Shown one piece after another: positions 8,821-16,598 of a stretch of 64,000 bases of DNA. Both the position numbers and the translations under genes were made by a program. A model generated the notes under the pieces. That model was not told the origin of the DNA. It saw nothing but the letters and a program-made list of their open reading frames with translations, and ran no database searches. Source of the DNA: Alphaproteobacteria bacterium. GTDB lineage: Bacteria; Pseudomonadota; Alphaproteobacteria; RF32; CAG-239. The stretch is from the NCBI GenBank assembly GCA_015062305.1, contig SUUX01000002.1:62001-126000 (forward strand), in the 5' to 3' direction. Position 1 is the stretch's first letter, and every line of letters starts with the position of its first letter.

Positions 8821-8849
8821 AGAAAAACTATCCTAAGGATAGTTTTTCT
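8821..8849. terminator. Bidirectional terminator between the TrcR-like gene and the gene at 8872
   Basis: A nearly perfect palindrome of 14 bases per arm (AGAAAAACTATCCT paired with AGGATAGTTTTTCT) is bounded by A and T runs. On the minus strand it follows the 8872-9708 gene and precedes the TrcR-like gene, so the latter needs its own promoter. Confidence 0.8.
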
Positions 8850-8871
8850 TTGCAGAATATACAAGTGTTTT

Positions 8872-9708
8872 TTAGAATTTGTTATTATAGTGGTTATAAA
8901 TATCTGCCATATTGAGATATCCAACTTGTAACATTTGAGCTGTTGCCTGATATCTGGTGGCTTGTATTTGCAAAGCATTGACACCTGACAGGCCACCTTC
9001 AGTGCTGGTTAGAGAAATGCGGCTGGTGGTTTTGTTTTTGGTGTCCTCTGATCTATTTTCTATTGCAACATAGTCGTGTTTGAAGCCACTACCCATGCTG
9101 ATTTGCAGGGCATAAGAAATCTCTTCACTTTCGGGTGTCTCTTCATCTCGACTAACTTTAATATAGTAGTCTCCCATGGCTGCAGAATATTCGCCTTTGA
9201 GAATTGCACTCATATTCTCATATTCTTTGCTGTCTTTTTCTGCTGCACTATCGGCAACCAATTTTTGACGTCCAAATTTGTCAGTAAAATAAATTTCTAT
9301 GCGCATACCGGGGGCTGTGGTCTCTAATAGAGCTTTTTCTGCCTCTGCCTTGGCTTTTTCTTCTTGTTCTTTGGCATAGCCCTCAGGATCAAATTGTTTT
9401 TTTAACTTTTCAATTTCAGCCTCATATTTAGATAAATCTAGGACTTTGTCATCTCCTTTTGTATTGCGGAGAGACAATGCTAACTTTCCTCTTTGGCTGA
9501 CAACTGTTGTTTTGTATGTATCTACGGTATCGTTGTTGGCCAGTTCTCCAACTGCGGTGATACGAGAATAATTAAGACGAGTTTGACCGAGATCTCTGGC
9601 ATTGGCAAAGGTCTCATCAATATCATTCATATCTGTAATACGCTTTTCCCAAGATTTAGCAGTGCTTTCGCCCAATGCTGAACTCTTTAAGCTATCTATA
9701 CCAGACAT
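8872..9708 (-). CDS. Protein of unknown function, helical with flagellin-like C-terminus
   Basis: I do not recognise this 278-residue protein. It has no signal peptide or membrane segment. A Lys/Glu/Ala-rich, probably coiled-coil region lies at about residues 95-135. The middle part is beta-like. The last 40 residues (SGVNALQIQATRYQATAQML and on) are amphipathic and resemble the C-terminal helix of flagellin or hook-associated proteins; this is only a resemblance. It has its own promoter with an inverted repeat in the spacer, a GGGAGG ribosome site and a terminator, so it is a single-gene unit. A flagellar or surface role is possible but unproven. Confidence 0.7.
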   Translation of the reverse strand: MSGIDSLKSSALGESTAKSWEKRITDMNDIDETFANARDLGQTRLNYSRITAVGELANNDTVDTYKTTVVSQRGKLALSLRNTKGDDKVLDLSKYEAEIEKLKKQFDPEGYAKEQEEKAKAEAEKALLETTAPGMRIEIYFTDKFGRQKLVADSAAEKDSKEYENMSAILKGEYSAAMGDYYIKVSRDEETPESEEISYALQISMGSGFKHDYVAIENRSEDTKNKTTSRISLTSTEGGLSGVNALQIQATRYQATAQMLQVGYLNMADIYNHYNNKF

Positions 9709-9734
9709 AGTTATCCTCCCATAAATACCTTTTC

Positions 9735-9763
9735 ATTGTATCACAAATTTGATACCAAGGCAA
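9735..9763 (-). promoter_or_regulatory. Sigma70-type promoter with an internal inverted repeat
   Basis: On the minus strand TTGCCT, a 17-base spacer and TACAAT precede the 8872-9708 gene. An inverted repeat, GTATCA-N6-TGATAC (9738-9755), covers most of the spacer and overlaps the -10 box, as an operator for a dimeric repressor would. Confidence 0.6.
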
Positions 9764-9781
9764 TATAAATATTGATTTATG

Positions 9782-11407
9782 CTATTCTAATAATTTGTAT
9801 AGCTCTACATCTATTCCCAAATTCTTAAATTGTTTTTCTCCCAAATAATCTAAATGCCTGGGGTTTTCTTTAAGATTTGCTTGAACATTGGCTGTCATGA
9901 CAATCTCATTGTTATAGATATGCTCAAACATATCTGCCAAGAATGATGAACGATAGCTTGGCTCGTCTTCTTCTTTGAAAATTGTTATAGCACAGCAGTT
10001 TCTCATTAATAAATTATCGTTGGATAAACCTTCTTGATATGTGGAAATGTCTGTGAGAACATTTGTTGCAAACTTGATGGCATTTGCTATTTTGTTAAAC
10101 TGGATTGTGGTGGTTCCGCCTATTTCCACAACATCGAAACCTTGGTATTTGTTTTGCAAATTAGAAACAATATTGCGAAGTTGTGAGCTAATATCTGTTG
10201 CTATTTTTTCTTGATCCGGAATGGAATTATCCATAAACTTTAGGTCACTCTTGAGACTAACAGATGTTTTTATGTTAGCATGAGGCTCCTTGGCTTCTAT
10301 CTCTAGAGAAGCCATTTCTGCTTCCGGCTCTGGAATATCTGCTGCCAACGTGCGATCAAATTTTGGTTCTGCATCTTGGTTTTCCCATTTGTTGAATGCA
10401 ATGTTAAGCAAGTTTGAAGATATTGGCAATCCTCCAATTACTTGAGCCATAATATGGGCGCCTACTCCGGTTAGAAAAATGGCAATTTTGTTATCTCTGT
10501 ATGATCTTTTGGCCTCATAAAAAGCTTCTAAATCTGCACTTTTGCCATCTATTATCTTTAGAGCATCGTATAATACTGAATTAGCCTCAGCCATAGTTAA
10601 TCCGCTATAACGTGCTAACTCTAAACATCCGCCATAAACAAGCAATTTTAGTCCCAATCTGGAAAAACGATTCAGCATTACTGTTTGTGATTCCAGTTGT
10701 GAAAGCAAATCACTCAAAAAAGACACTATATATTGTTTGTACTCTATTGGTGCCTCCGGATACGCAGGGGTAACAACAGGATCTTTATCTGAATTGAGAT
10801 TGTATGCCCGAATTAATTCATCTGCTTTGGTGTAAAACTTTTCTTCTTTTATACCTATTTTGGAACCGTGACGACCTGTGAATATATGCCAAGGAATACT
10901 CTTGAGCAAAAGAGGGACAGACATCGCCAAAAATACAACCAAAAAAACACCAAAAAGTACAGGACGACTATTTTCTTCTGGCACAAATATCTCTAAAAGA
11001 GGAAAAATTAAGCCAACAAATAGATTTGCAAACAACAAGCTGACGGTTATTAGCAAAACAAGCTTTAGTATTGCGCCGGCAAGTCCTGTGCGAGAAACCA
11101 TGGTCTTGACAGGAGGCGGAGCAAAAGATACATCATCATCTTCTTCTTTCGAAGCCCATCCTCCGCCGAATCTCTTTTTCTTTTGTGGCTTGGACTTATT
11201 GGGGTTACTTATATACTCAACACTCTCTTGGTATGTATTATTTTGAACATCAAAAATTTCTTTGATTATTTTTACTTTGAATTTATCGGCTTCTCTTTCT
11301 TTGGCCAAGTTAAAAGCATCTTGCCTGTTGTCCTCGGCAAAACGCTCTTCCAACTGCCAACCGGCGCCTCTATCAACATATACTTCAAAGTGTGCAATCT
11401 GAATCAT
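9782..11407 (-). CDS. Membrane protein with a degenerate nucleotide-cyclase-like C-terminal domain
   Basis: This 541-residue protein is not firmly recognised. The N-terminus (residues 1-60) is a small alpha/beta region beginning IAHFEVYVDRGAGWQLEERF. Two transmembrane segments follow, near 105-135 and 147-168. After a long helical cytoplasmic part, the last ~140 residues resemble a class III adenylate/guanylate cyclase fold. Signs are FDVVEIGGTTTIQF, then a region rich in AIKFATNVL, ending in GEKQFKNLGIDVELYKLL, like the usual cyclase ending. I see no pair of metal-binding aspartates, so it is probably not an active cyclase. The C-terminal assignment is inference. Confidence 0.6.
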   Translation of the reverse strand: MIQIAHFEVYVDRGAGWQLEERFAEDNRQDAFNLAKEREADKFKVKIIKEIFDVQNNTYQESVEYISNPNKSKPQKKKRFGGGWASKEEDDDVSFAPPPVKTMVSRTGLAGAILKLVLLITVSLLFANLFVGLIFPLLEIFVPEENSRPVLFGVFLVVFLAMSVPLLLKSIPWHIFTGRHGSKIGIKEEKFYTKADELIRAYNLNSDKDPVVTPAYPEAPIEYKQYIVSFLSDLLSQLESQTVMLNRFSRLGLKLLVYGGCLELARYSGLTMAEANSVLYDALKIIDGKSADLEAFYEAKRSYRDNKIAIFLTGVGAHIMAQVIGGLPISSNLLNIAFNKWENQDAEPKFDRTLAADIPEPEAEMASLEIEAKEPHANIKTSVSLKSDLKFMDNSIPDQEKIATDISSQLRNIVSNLQNKYQGFDVVEIGGTTTIQFNKIANAIKFATNVLTDISTYQEGLSNDNLLMRNCCAITIFKEEDEPSYRSSFLADMFEHIYNNEIVMTANVQANLKENPRHLDYLGEKQFKNLGIDVELYKLLE

Positions 11408-11437
11408 TTTTGTAAAACCTATAACAGATAATAAAAA

Positions 11438-11467
11438 AACCTGCCTCTAGCATAACAGAGGCAGGTT
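11438..11467 (-). terminator. Terminator after rpmE
   Basis: Reading the minus strand, an 11-bp perfect stem (AACCTGCCTCT with AGAGGCAGGTT) is followed by seven T residues. It closes the single-gene rpmE transcript. Confidence 0.85.
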
Positions 11468-11491
11468 AATAAATTGCTAAGCAATAATTGA

Positions 11492-11725
11492 TTATTCGTC
11501 ACCAGTCTTGAGGCCGAAAGCGCCAAATTTGTTTTTGAATTTGGAGAGCTGACCTCCTGTATCTACCAAACGACGAACACCTGTCCAAGCAGGATGAGAT
11601 TTCGGATCAACTTCCAAATTGATAACGTCGCCTTCTTTGCCCAAAGTAGAGCGAACCTTAACTTTTTCACCATCAGTCATAACATATGTGATTTCGTGAT
11701 AGTCTGGATGAATATCTTTTTTCAT
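11492..11725 (-). CDS. rpmE: 50S ribosomal protein L31
   Basis: L31 is a small protein of the large ribosomal subunit. The 77-residue product begins [12 protein letters not shown] and contains the family stretch [10 protein letters not shown]. No CxxC pair is present, so this is the zinc-free (C-minus) form. The ATG at 11725 is chosen because AGGAG lies 10 bases upstream and the conserved N-terminus starts there; a longer frame adds nine unrelated residues. It has its own promoter and terminator. Confidence 0.95.
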   Translation of the reverse strand: MKKDIHPDYHEITYVMTDGEKVKVRSTLGKEGDVINLEVDPKSHPAWTGVRRLVDTGGQLSKFKNKFGAFGLKTGDE

Positions 11726-11772
11726 CAGTAAAAAACTCCTAAAAACGTTCAATTGTGCATAATTTTGATGAC

Positions 11773-11801
11773 CTTATACATTAATCAATCAAAGAACGCA
11801 A
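11773..11801 (-). promoter_or_regulatory. Sigma70-type promoter of rpmE
   Basis: On the minus strand TTGCGT and TATAAG are separated by exactly 17 bases, about 50 bases upstream of the rpmE start codon. Confidence 0.6.
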
Positions 11802-11821
11802 GCATTATTTATAATTTTTTT

Positions 11822-12733
11822 TTAATTTTTTAGCTCTTCAAGCTCTACAGTGTTTCCTTTTTGAGAGTTTGCATCTACATTTATGACCTTGATGCTAAAG
11901 TTTTTGTAGCCTTTTGGCAAAAGGTAGCTGCGAATCTCAACTGCTCTGTTGAGGCTTAGACGTTTCTTTTTGAAAGAATCTACTCCATCATCCAGATTAT
12001 AGGAATAAATGGCAATTTTATTGACTGATGGATTCTCAAAAGAAGCAACAGTAGCGTCTATTTGGGCCTGTTGTTCTGTTGTTAGAGTATCTTCTCCATC
12101 TGCAAAAGAAATGACTCCTTTTGTGCTTGGTTGCATCTGAGATGTTTGAGCTGGGTCTATCAGCAATGTCGGAGCATGTTCCTCAACCAATTTATCTTCC
12201 GGCTTTGGTGTATCAACAATAGAAGTGTTTGCTGACAAAGAATTTTCTGCGGTTGTTTCTTCTGTAGGCTCCTTTGCTGGAGCAGGAACGAGAACGGGTG
12301 CTTCTACAGATGCAGGTTGTTCTTTAATTGCCGGCACTTCTTTTGTTTTGGTATCAACACTGGGTTCAACATCCACAACAACTACAGGTTCTGAGCTTTC
12401 AATGTATGGAATTGGCTGATGATTTTGGTGTTCGGCCTTATTCTCAACGACTATTGGTGCTTTTACTTCTGACTTTTCTAAAACTGGGGGTTTGGGTGCT
12501 ATTTTCACCTTTTGAGCTACCGGTTTTGGTGTGCTTTTCTTCTTGACAACAGGAGATTTTTTGACAACAGGAAACTTGGGTGCTGAAATGTTATATGTTG
12601 AGGCTCCAGTTCCAGACAAACTCTCTAAAACAGAGAGATCAACAAATATATCGTCCTGAGCCTGTGCATTTGTTGCTCCAACACAAAAGGCAACCAAAGC
12701 GGCAATCCCCAAATTTATTTGTTTCATCATCAA
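11822..12733 (-). CDS. Exported proline-rich protein with OmpA-like C-terminal domain
   Basis: The 303-residue product has a clear Sec signal peptide (about residues 1-25, ending NAQAQD). A long Pro/Lys/Val/Glu-rich spacer (about 55-190) with repeated KSPVVKK and PAPAKEP-type units follows. The last ~95 residues have an OmpA-like pattern: FADGEDTLT, then LSLNRAVEIRSYLL, then a beta strand with ISIKVINV-like spacing. Such domains bind peptidoglycan, and the rigid spacer suits a periplasm-spanning protein. The usual glycine-rich turn (GHTD) is replaced by SYNLDDG, so ligand binding is uncertain. Its neighbours give no functional hint. Confidence 0.65.
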   Translation of the reverse strand: MMMKQINLGIAALVAFCVGATNAQAQDDIFVDLSVLESLSGTGASTYNISAPKFPVVKKSPVVKKKSTPKPVAQKVKIAPKPPVLEKSEVKAPIVVENKAEHQNHQPIPYIESSEPVVVVDVEPSVDTKTKEVPAIKEQPASVEAPVLVPAPAKEPTEETTAENSLSANTSIVDTPKPEDKLVEEHAPTLLIDPAQTSQMQPSTKGVISFADGEDTLTTEQQAQIDATVASFENPSVNKIAIYSYNLDDGVDSFKKKRLSLNRAVEIRSYLLPKGYKNFSIKVINVDANSQKGNTVELEELKN

Positions 12734-12752
12734 AGTCCTCCCTTTGTTATGT

Positions 12753-13517
12753 TTATTTGTGTGCTAAGGCAAAAAGTTTTGACCCTAACTCAGCGTTGGC
12801 AACAATCAAACTGCCACTTTGCAAAATGGCTGACTGATTGTCAGTACGTATATCTTTCTGATTGTACTCGTAAGCGTAACCTCCTGCCTCTTTGATGAGA
12901 AGCAAGCCTGCGGCAAAACTCTCAATTCCACAATCTTGGAATATAGCTCCTTCCATGCGGCCAGAAGCAACAGCAGCCAGATCCAAACATATGGAACCAG
13001 TAACTCTAACTGCGGCAACCTCGGACAGCAAAGAAGTATTTGCAGATGCAATTATGGAATCTTTGAGCTCTTTGCGGGCAGAAACACGCAAACGCTCATG
13101 GTTACGATATCCTTCTTTGAAAGCTCCACTGCCTTTTTCTGCAAAATATAAATCGCCGGTAGCCGGATTATATATTACAGCTGATGTAACTTGCGATTTT
13201 TCTATTACGGCAACAGATACGGCAAAATATGGGATTCCATGCATGAAGTTTAGGGCTCCGTCTAAGGGAGCAATAGCAAAGCAAGGACCTTCGGGTATTG
13301 TATCTTGCTCGCTAATAAAAGCGTAGTCCGGACGGCCTTTTTGTAGTTCTACACGCAAAGCTTTGGTCATACGTTCTATAGCAGCTTTGGTAAATTCTTG
13401 ATGTCCTCGCAAAGATGTTTGCAACTGTTCAATCTCATTAAAATCACGAGTAAGTGTGTTGCCAACCTTTTTGACAGCATTCATCAAAAAATTGAGATTT
13501 AGTGAAATGTATGACAT
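12753..13517 (-). CDS. Inositol-monophosphatase-family protein, probably catalytically inactive
   Basis: The 254 residues follow the IMPase/SuhB fold throughout, for example PYFAVSVAVI, AVIYNPATGDLYFAEKGSGA and AAGLLLIKEAGG. Key metal ligands are missing. Motif A reads IAPLDGALNF where active enzymes have IDPLDGTTNF, so one aspartate and the catalytic threonine are alanine. The usual WDxAAG motif reads ESFAAG, without its aspartate. The glutamate of the first motif is kept (FISEQD). E. coli SuhB acts in rRNA antitermination without phosphatase activity, so a structural role is plausible (inference). The ATG overlaps the efp stop (TAATG), so both genes are expressed together. Confidence 0.85.
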   Translation of the reverse strand: MSYISLNLNFLMNAVKKVGNTLTRDFNEIEQLQTSLRGHQEFTKAAIERMTKALRVELQKGRPDYAFISEQDTIPEGPCFAIAPLDGALNFMHGIPYFAVSVAVIEKSQVTSAVIYNPATGDLYFAEKGSGAFKEGYRNHERLRVSARKELKDSIIASANTSLLSEVAAVRVTGSICLDLAAVASGRMEGAIFQDCGIESFAAGLLLIKEAGGYAYEYNQKDIRTDNQSAILQSGSLIVANAELGSKLFALAHK

Positions 13518-14080
13518 TATTTTGCTCTTTCTACATATGTTGCATCGGCAGTAGCAACAACTATCTTGTCTCCAGTACCAACAAATGGAGGAACGGTTGT
13601 TCTAACACCATTATCCAAAATGGCAGGCTTGTATGAAGAAGAAACTGTTTGCCCCTTGATTACAGGTTCTGTTTCAACAACTGTGCAAACAACCTGCAAA
13701 GGAAGCTCTATGGATATTGGCTTACCATCAATCACGCTGGCTTTCACTTCCATACCATCGGCCAAAAACGGACGAGAATCGCCCAAAACGTCTGTTGGCA
13801 TGGTGAACTGCTCAAAGGTTTCACTCTCCATAAAATTCAGACCATTAGAATCCTCAAACAAAAACTGGCAATCTTTGGTTTCTACCATCATTTTTTCTAC
13901 CATATCTTCCGTACGAAAACGCTCGTTGGTTTTGGTTCCCTCTTCTACAGACTTCATCTCAACCTGCATAAAAGCACCGCCTTTTCCCGGTTTTACAAAG
14001 TTGGTTTTGGTAACTGTCCATGGTTTGTTTTTGTACTCAATAACCCAACCGATACGAATTGATCCTGCTTGTTGTTTCAT
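13517..14080 (-). CDS. efp: Elongation factor P
   Basis: EF-P enters the ribosomal E site and relieves stalling at polyproline stretches. The 187-residue product has the three beta-barrel domains expected. The modification loop reads KPGKGGAF with Lys33 at the tip, the residue that EpmA/EpmB lysinylate in many proteobacteria; neither modification gene is in this window. An AAGGAG site precedes the ATG by 8 bases. It is cotranscribed with the IMPase-like gene and follows the ThiE-like gene. Confidence 0.95.
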   Translation of the reverse strand: MKQQAGSIRIGWVIEYKNKPWTVTKTNFVKPGKGGAFMQVEMKSVEEGTKTNERFRTEDMVEKMMVETKDCQFLFEDSNGLNFMESETFEQFTMPTDVLGDSRPFLADGMEVKASVIDGKPISIELPLQVVCTVVETEPVIKGQTVSSSYKPAILDNGVRTTVPPFVGTGDKIVVATADATYVERAK

Positions 14081-14137
14081 TACAATATCTCCTTAATTTT
14101 ATCTGATTTAATGGCAAACTAATATAAAGTTTGTCAT

Positions 14138-14653
14138 TTAGCAACTAAAATTATCAAAATCGTGCGAATTTATTATCACAAAATCTACATCTAACCCCGA
14201 TATATCGACAAGACCAGAGCTTAAATCTGCCGCAGACTGTATCAAAAACAACTCATTGTACCATGTAATAATGTCTTTTGCCTTGGCTATAGATGTTTTA
14301 TCACAACGAAAGCAAACAAATTCCGGTTCTGTTTCTGCAGCCAACATTGCTTCATGTCTAGATGGAGCAATCACAACTCCCAACGCTCTTTGAGGTCCTA
14401 TTTTTTCTCTAACAGGGCGAATCTGCTTTTTAACAGGCAACGAAGAATCGACATCAACTACTACTCCTGAAGCGCCTATAGAAAGACACTTATCTGGCGC
14501 AGCATCGCCAAAAAGCAGCATCATTTTACCTTTGGATGCAATTTGAGACAAATAATCTACTGACAAAGAAGCATCTGCCAAATAGCAACAGATATTATCA
14601 GAATCATAAATTTTGTCTGAATGATTGTTAATTTTGAGGATAATATTAGGCAT
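14138..14653 (-). CDS. Thiamine-phosphate-synthase-like (ThiE-like) protein
   Basis: The 171-residue product reads like a shortened TIM barrel related to ThiE, with KGKMMLLFGDAAPDKCLSIGA, GVVVDVDS and GVVIAPSRHEAMLAAETEPEF. The last resembles the ThiE pattern GVSTHSxxEAxxA. The GPxFxTxTK phosphate loop of true ThiE is not visible (FRCDKTSIAKAK stands in its place), so enzymatic activity is doubtful. ThiE-like genes beside efp occur in other alphaproteobacteria as far as I recall. It starts at ATG 14653 and lies about 57 bases upstream of efp. Confidence 0.55.
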   Translation of the reverse strand: MPNIILKINNHSDKIYDSDNICCYLADASLSVDYLSQIASKGKMMLLFGDAAPDKCLSIGASGVVVDVDSSLPVKKQIRPVREKIGPQRALGVVIAPSRHEAMLAAETEPEFVCFRCDKTSIAKAKDIITWYNELFLIQSAADLSSGLVDISGLDVDFVIINSHDFDNFSC

Positions 14654-14657
14654 AGAC

Positions 14658-14685
14658 TTGTAAAACCATTATAGTTGTTTATTAT
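14658..14685 (+). promoter_or_regulatory. Candidate promoter of the coiled-coil gene and zapA
   Basis: TTGTAA and TATTAT are separated by 16 bases, ending about 48 bases before the ATG at 14734, in the short gap between divergent genes. Confidence 0.45.
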
Positions 14686-14733
14686 GCTTTGAATAATAAG
14701 TTAATATTTTGAATTTAGAAAGAGAAATTTGCA

Positions 14734-15003
14734 ATGGAGAACAATTTTTTTGAGTTGCCACAAACGAATCAAGCATTATCGGCGTTGAGTGCAGATATTG
14801 CATCGTTAGCAACATCTATTAAGGCAAAAAAAGAACTCTTGAAAAAACAGTATCAAAATTGCGAATCCGCTTTATTGGCAAAAGAACAATCTTTAGAGGA
14901 ACTACAGTTGGCTTCAGCTGAGGTTTTGGCTGATTTGGATGGTGTTATTTCTCAACTGGAAAAAGTGTTGGAAGACAATGGCTCAGGTAACAATAACAAT
15001 TAA
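14734..15003 (+). CDS. Small coiled-coil protein upstream of zapA
   Basis: This 89-residue protein has no signal peptide or membrane segment. From about residue 15 to 80 it is a continuous helix with heptad spacing (LATSIKAKKELLKKQYQ and following), so it should form a coiled coil. It resembles the DUF4164-type partner often encoded before zapA in alphaproteobacteria. Its last nine codons overlap zapA in another frame, indicating coupled translation and probably joint action in Z-ring organisation (inference from context). Confidence 0.75.
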   Translation: MENNFFELPQTNQALSALSADIASLATSIKAKKELLKKQYQNCESALLAKEQSLEELQLASAEVLADLDGVISQLEKVLEDNGSGNNNN

Positions 15004-15334
15004 TTCTAGAGAATATGCAGTTGCTTGTGAAGACGGACAAGAACTGAGAATCATACAACTGGCAAAAATATTAGACGATAGAGCTAGAGCTTTGACTGGT
15101 GGCAGTCAGCAAGTTAATGAAGCCATGCTGTTGGCTTTGGTTGGGCTTATGTTGGCAGACGAACTGACAGAAAGCAAAAAAAGCTCATCAACAACGAATC
15201 CACAAGCCAATCAACACACTGAAGATGAAAAATTTGCAGAACGAATCCGCAAAATAGATGAATCAACCGCAAATCAGATAAAATCTTTGCATGAAAAGTT
15301 GAATCTTCTTGCATCTGAATTAAATTTGTTATAG
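14978..15334 (+). CDS. zapA: Cell division protein ZapA
   Basis: ZapA crosslinks FtsZ filaments at the division site. The 118-residue product begins MAQVTITINSREYAVACEDG, the conserved N-terminal beta hairpin of the family. An alpha-helical segment follows with the pattern QLAKILDDRARAL and VNEAMLLALVGLMLADEL, then a C-terminal coiled coil. The ATG at 14978 lies inside the upstream gene; the longer open frame has no similarity. 6S RNA follows directly, as in many proteobacteria. Confidence 0.9.
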   Translation: MAQVTITINSREYAVACEDGQELRIIQLAKILDDRARALTGGSQQVNEAMLLALVGLMLADELTESKKSSSTTNPQANQHTEDEKFAERIRKIDESTANQIKSLHEKLNLLASELNLL

Positions 15335-15500
15335 CCTTAATGGCATAAAGGAACTGCGTAGTTCGTATTTCCGCAGATCTTCCGAGCCAACATATTATTT
15401 TAGGGAGCGGTTCCTGAATAAATCGTGGTTTATTTATACTGCGCCCACCTGGTCATAGGCGGTTCGATAAGAATGTATCCATACGGCTAAATGGTTTCTG
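15335..15500 (+). ncRNA. ssrS: 6S RNA
   Basis: 6S RNA mimics an open promoter and holds sigma70 RNA polymerase. Family-typical blocks appear in order: CCGAGCC (15379-15385), GGGAGCGGTTCC (15404-15415) and TGCGCCCACCTGG (about 15440-15452). CGTAT (15364-15368) can pair with ATACG (15481-15485) in the closing stem. The position right after zapA is the usual one. The ends are approximate and the 5' end may begin inside the zapA stop region. The ygfA-like gene that often follows is absent. Confidence 0.85.
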
Positions 15501-15509
15501 AAAGAGATG

Positions 15510-15545
15510 GAAAGCTCCGTTGACACAAACGGAGCTTTCTTGTAT
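15510..15545 (+). terminator. Terminator after 6S RNA
   Basis: A 12-bp perfect stem (GAAAGCTCCGTT with AACGGAGCTTTC) and a GACACA loop are followed by a short T-rich tail (TTGTATT). It lies just upstream of the phosphoesterase gene and separates it from the zapA/6S unit. Confidence 0.75.
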
Positions 15546-15591
15546 TATAAAATAAAATTAATATTCTCGGATAAAAAACAGAGGAAATCGC

Positions 15592-16374
15592 ATGAGAATT
15601 ATATATGTGGGAGATATTGTGGGAAGAGCCGGCAGGGAGGCTTTGCTCGGCAATATTGATAAGCTGAAAGAACAATATCGATTTGATGTGTTGATTGCCA
15701 ACACTGATAATGCTGCCCATGGCTTTGGTACAACGCCGGGAATATGTAGAGATTTGCTGGAAAAAGGTGTGAGCGCAATTGTAACCGGCGACCATGTGTG
15801 GAACCAACGTGAAATTATCCCGTTTTTAGATGAGTGCAAAAAAATAGTGCGTCCGCTTAACTATCCGGAAAATCTTCCCGGTTGTGGAGCAAGAGAAATT
15901 GAGCTTGCAAACGGCAGAAAAATATTGGTGGCAGAAGTTGTGGGACGTTTGTTTATGGAAGCGGTGGATTGCCCTGCACAAGCAATGGACAAACTTTTGA
16001 AATCTTATACGTTGGGGCGCAATATAGATGCAATTTTTGTAGATATTCATGCAGAGGCAACAGCTGAAAAAATAGCCTTTGGACATTACCTGGATGGTAG
16101 GGTTTCTGCAGTTGTCGGATCGCATACGCATGTGCCAACCAGTGATTATATGATTCTGCCCAAAGGAACGGCATATCAGACAGATGCAGGAATGTGCGGT
16201 GATTATAGCGGTGTAATAGGCTTTGAAACAGAGGCTCCGATTGATAGATTGTGCCGCAGATATACCGGTAGCAAACTTGTTGTTCTAAAAGGAAACGGCA
16301 CATTGTTTGGCACATATATTGAAACAGATGATGCCAGCGGATTAGCTACAAAAATAGAGCAAATTAAACTGTAA
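15592..16374 (+). CDS. YmdB-family metallophosphoesterase
   Basis: This 260-residue cytoplasmic protein belongs to the TIGR00282/YmdB family of dimetal phosphoesterases; Bacillus YmdB hydrolyses 2',3'-cyclic nucleotides. Family motifs are in order: YVGDIVGRAGR (residues 5-15), NTDNAAHGFGTT, TGDHVWNQREI, RPLNYPENLPG, DIHAEATAEK, GSHTHVPTSD and TDAGMCGDYSGVIG. Two metal-site positions differ from the common form: ENAA reads DNAA and GNH reads GDH. Both changes keep possible ligands, so activity is likely but specificity may differ. AGAGGAA precedes the ATG. It is transcribed after the 6S terminator. Confidence 0.88.
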   Translation: MRIIYVGDIVGRAGREALLGNIDKLKEQYRFDVLIANTDNAAHGFGTTPGICRDLLEKGVSAIVTGDHVWNQREIIPFLDECKKIVRPLNYPENLPGCGAREIELANGRKILVAEVVGRLFMEAVDCPAQAMDKLLKSYTLGRNIDAIFVDIHAEATAEKIAFGHYLDGRVSAVVGSHTHVPTSDYMILPKGTAYQTDAGMCGDYSGVIGFETEAPIDRLCRRYTGSKLVVLKGNGTLFGTYIETDDASGLATKIEQIKL

Positions 16375-16493
16375 TTTTGATTTCTTAATAAATTAAAAAT
16401 ACTATAGAAAGTATCTTCAATACTCTTTTTGATAAAACAGCAAAGAGATATAAAAACCATAAGACCAAAAAATTGGCCATAGTTTCAAAAAAA

Positions 16494-16569
16494 TGGTGCC
16501 GCCTGCGTGAATCGAACACGCGACAACATGATTACGAATCATGTGCTCTACCAACTGAGCTAAGGCGGC
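16494..16569 (-). tRNA. tRNA-Thr (anticodon CGT)
   Basis: The cloverleaf is complete on the minus strand. The acceptor stem is GCCGCCT with AGGCGGC, the D arm has AGCTCAGTTGGTAGAGC, the anticodon stem CATGA/TCATG encloses TTCGTAA, and the T arm has GTTCGATTC. The anticodon CGT reads ACG (Thr). The 3' CCA is encoded (16494-16496). It lies between the YmdB gene and murD; the roughly 120 bases upstream toward YmdB hold only a weak 5-bp hairpin (16410-16424) with a T-tract. Confidence 0.97.
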
Positions 16570-16598
16570 GCACAGGGGTATTTCTACACTACTAAAAT

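Noticed and set aside
8790..8996. N-terminal extension of the TrcR-like protein
   Set aside because: The frame stays open 69 codons upstream, but it crosses the terminator at 8821-8849, lacks a ribosome site, and the DUF1013 domain starts at the ATG at 8789.
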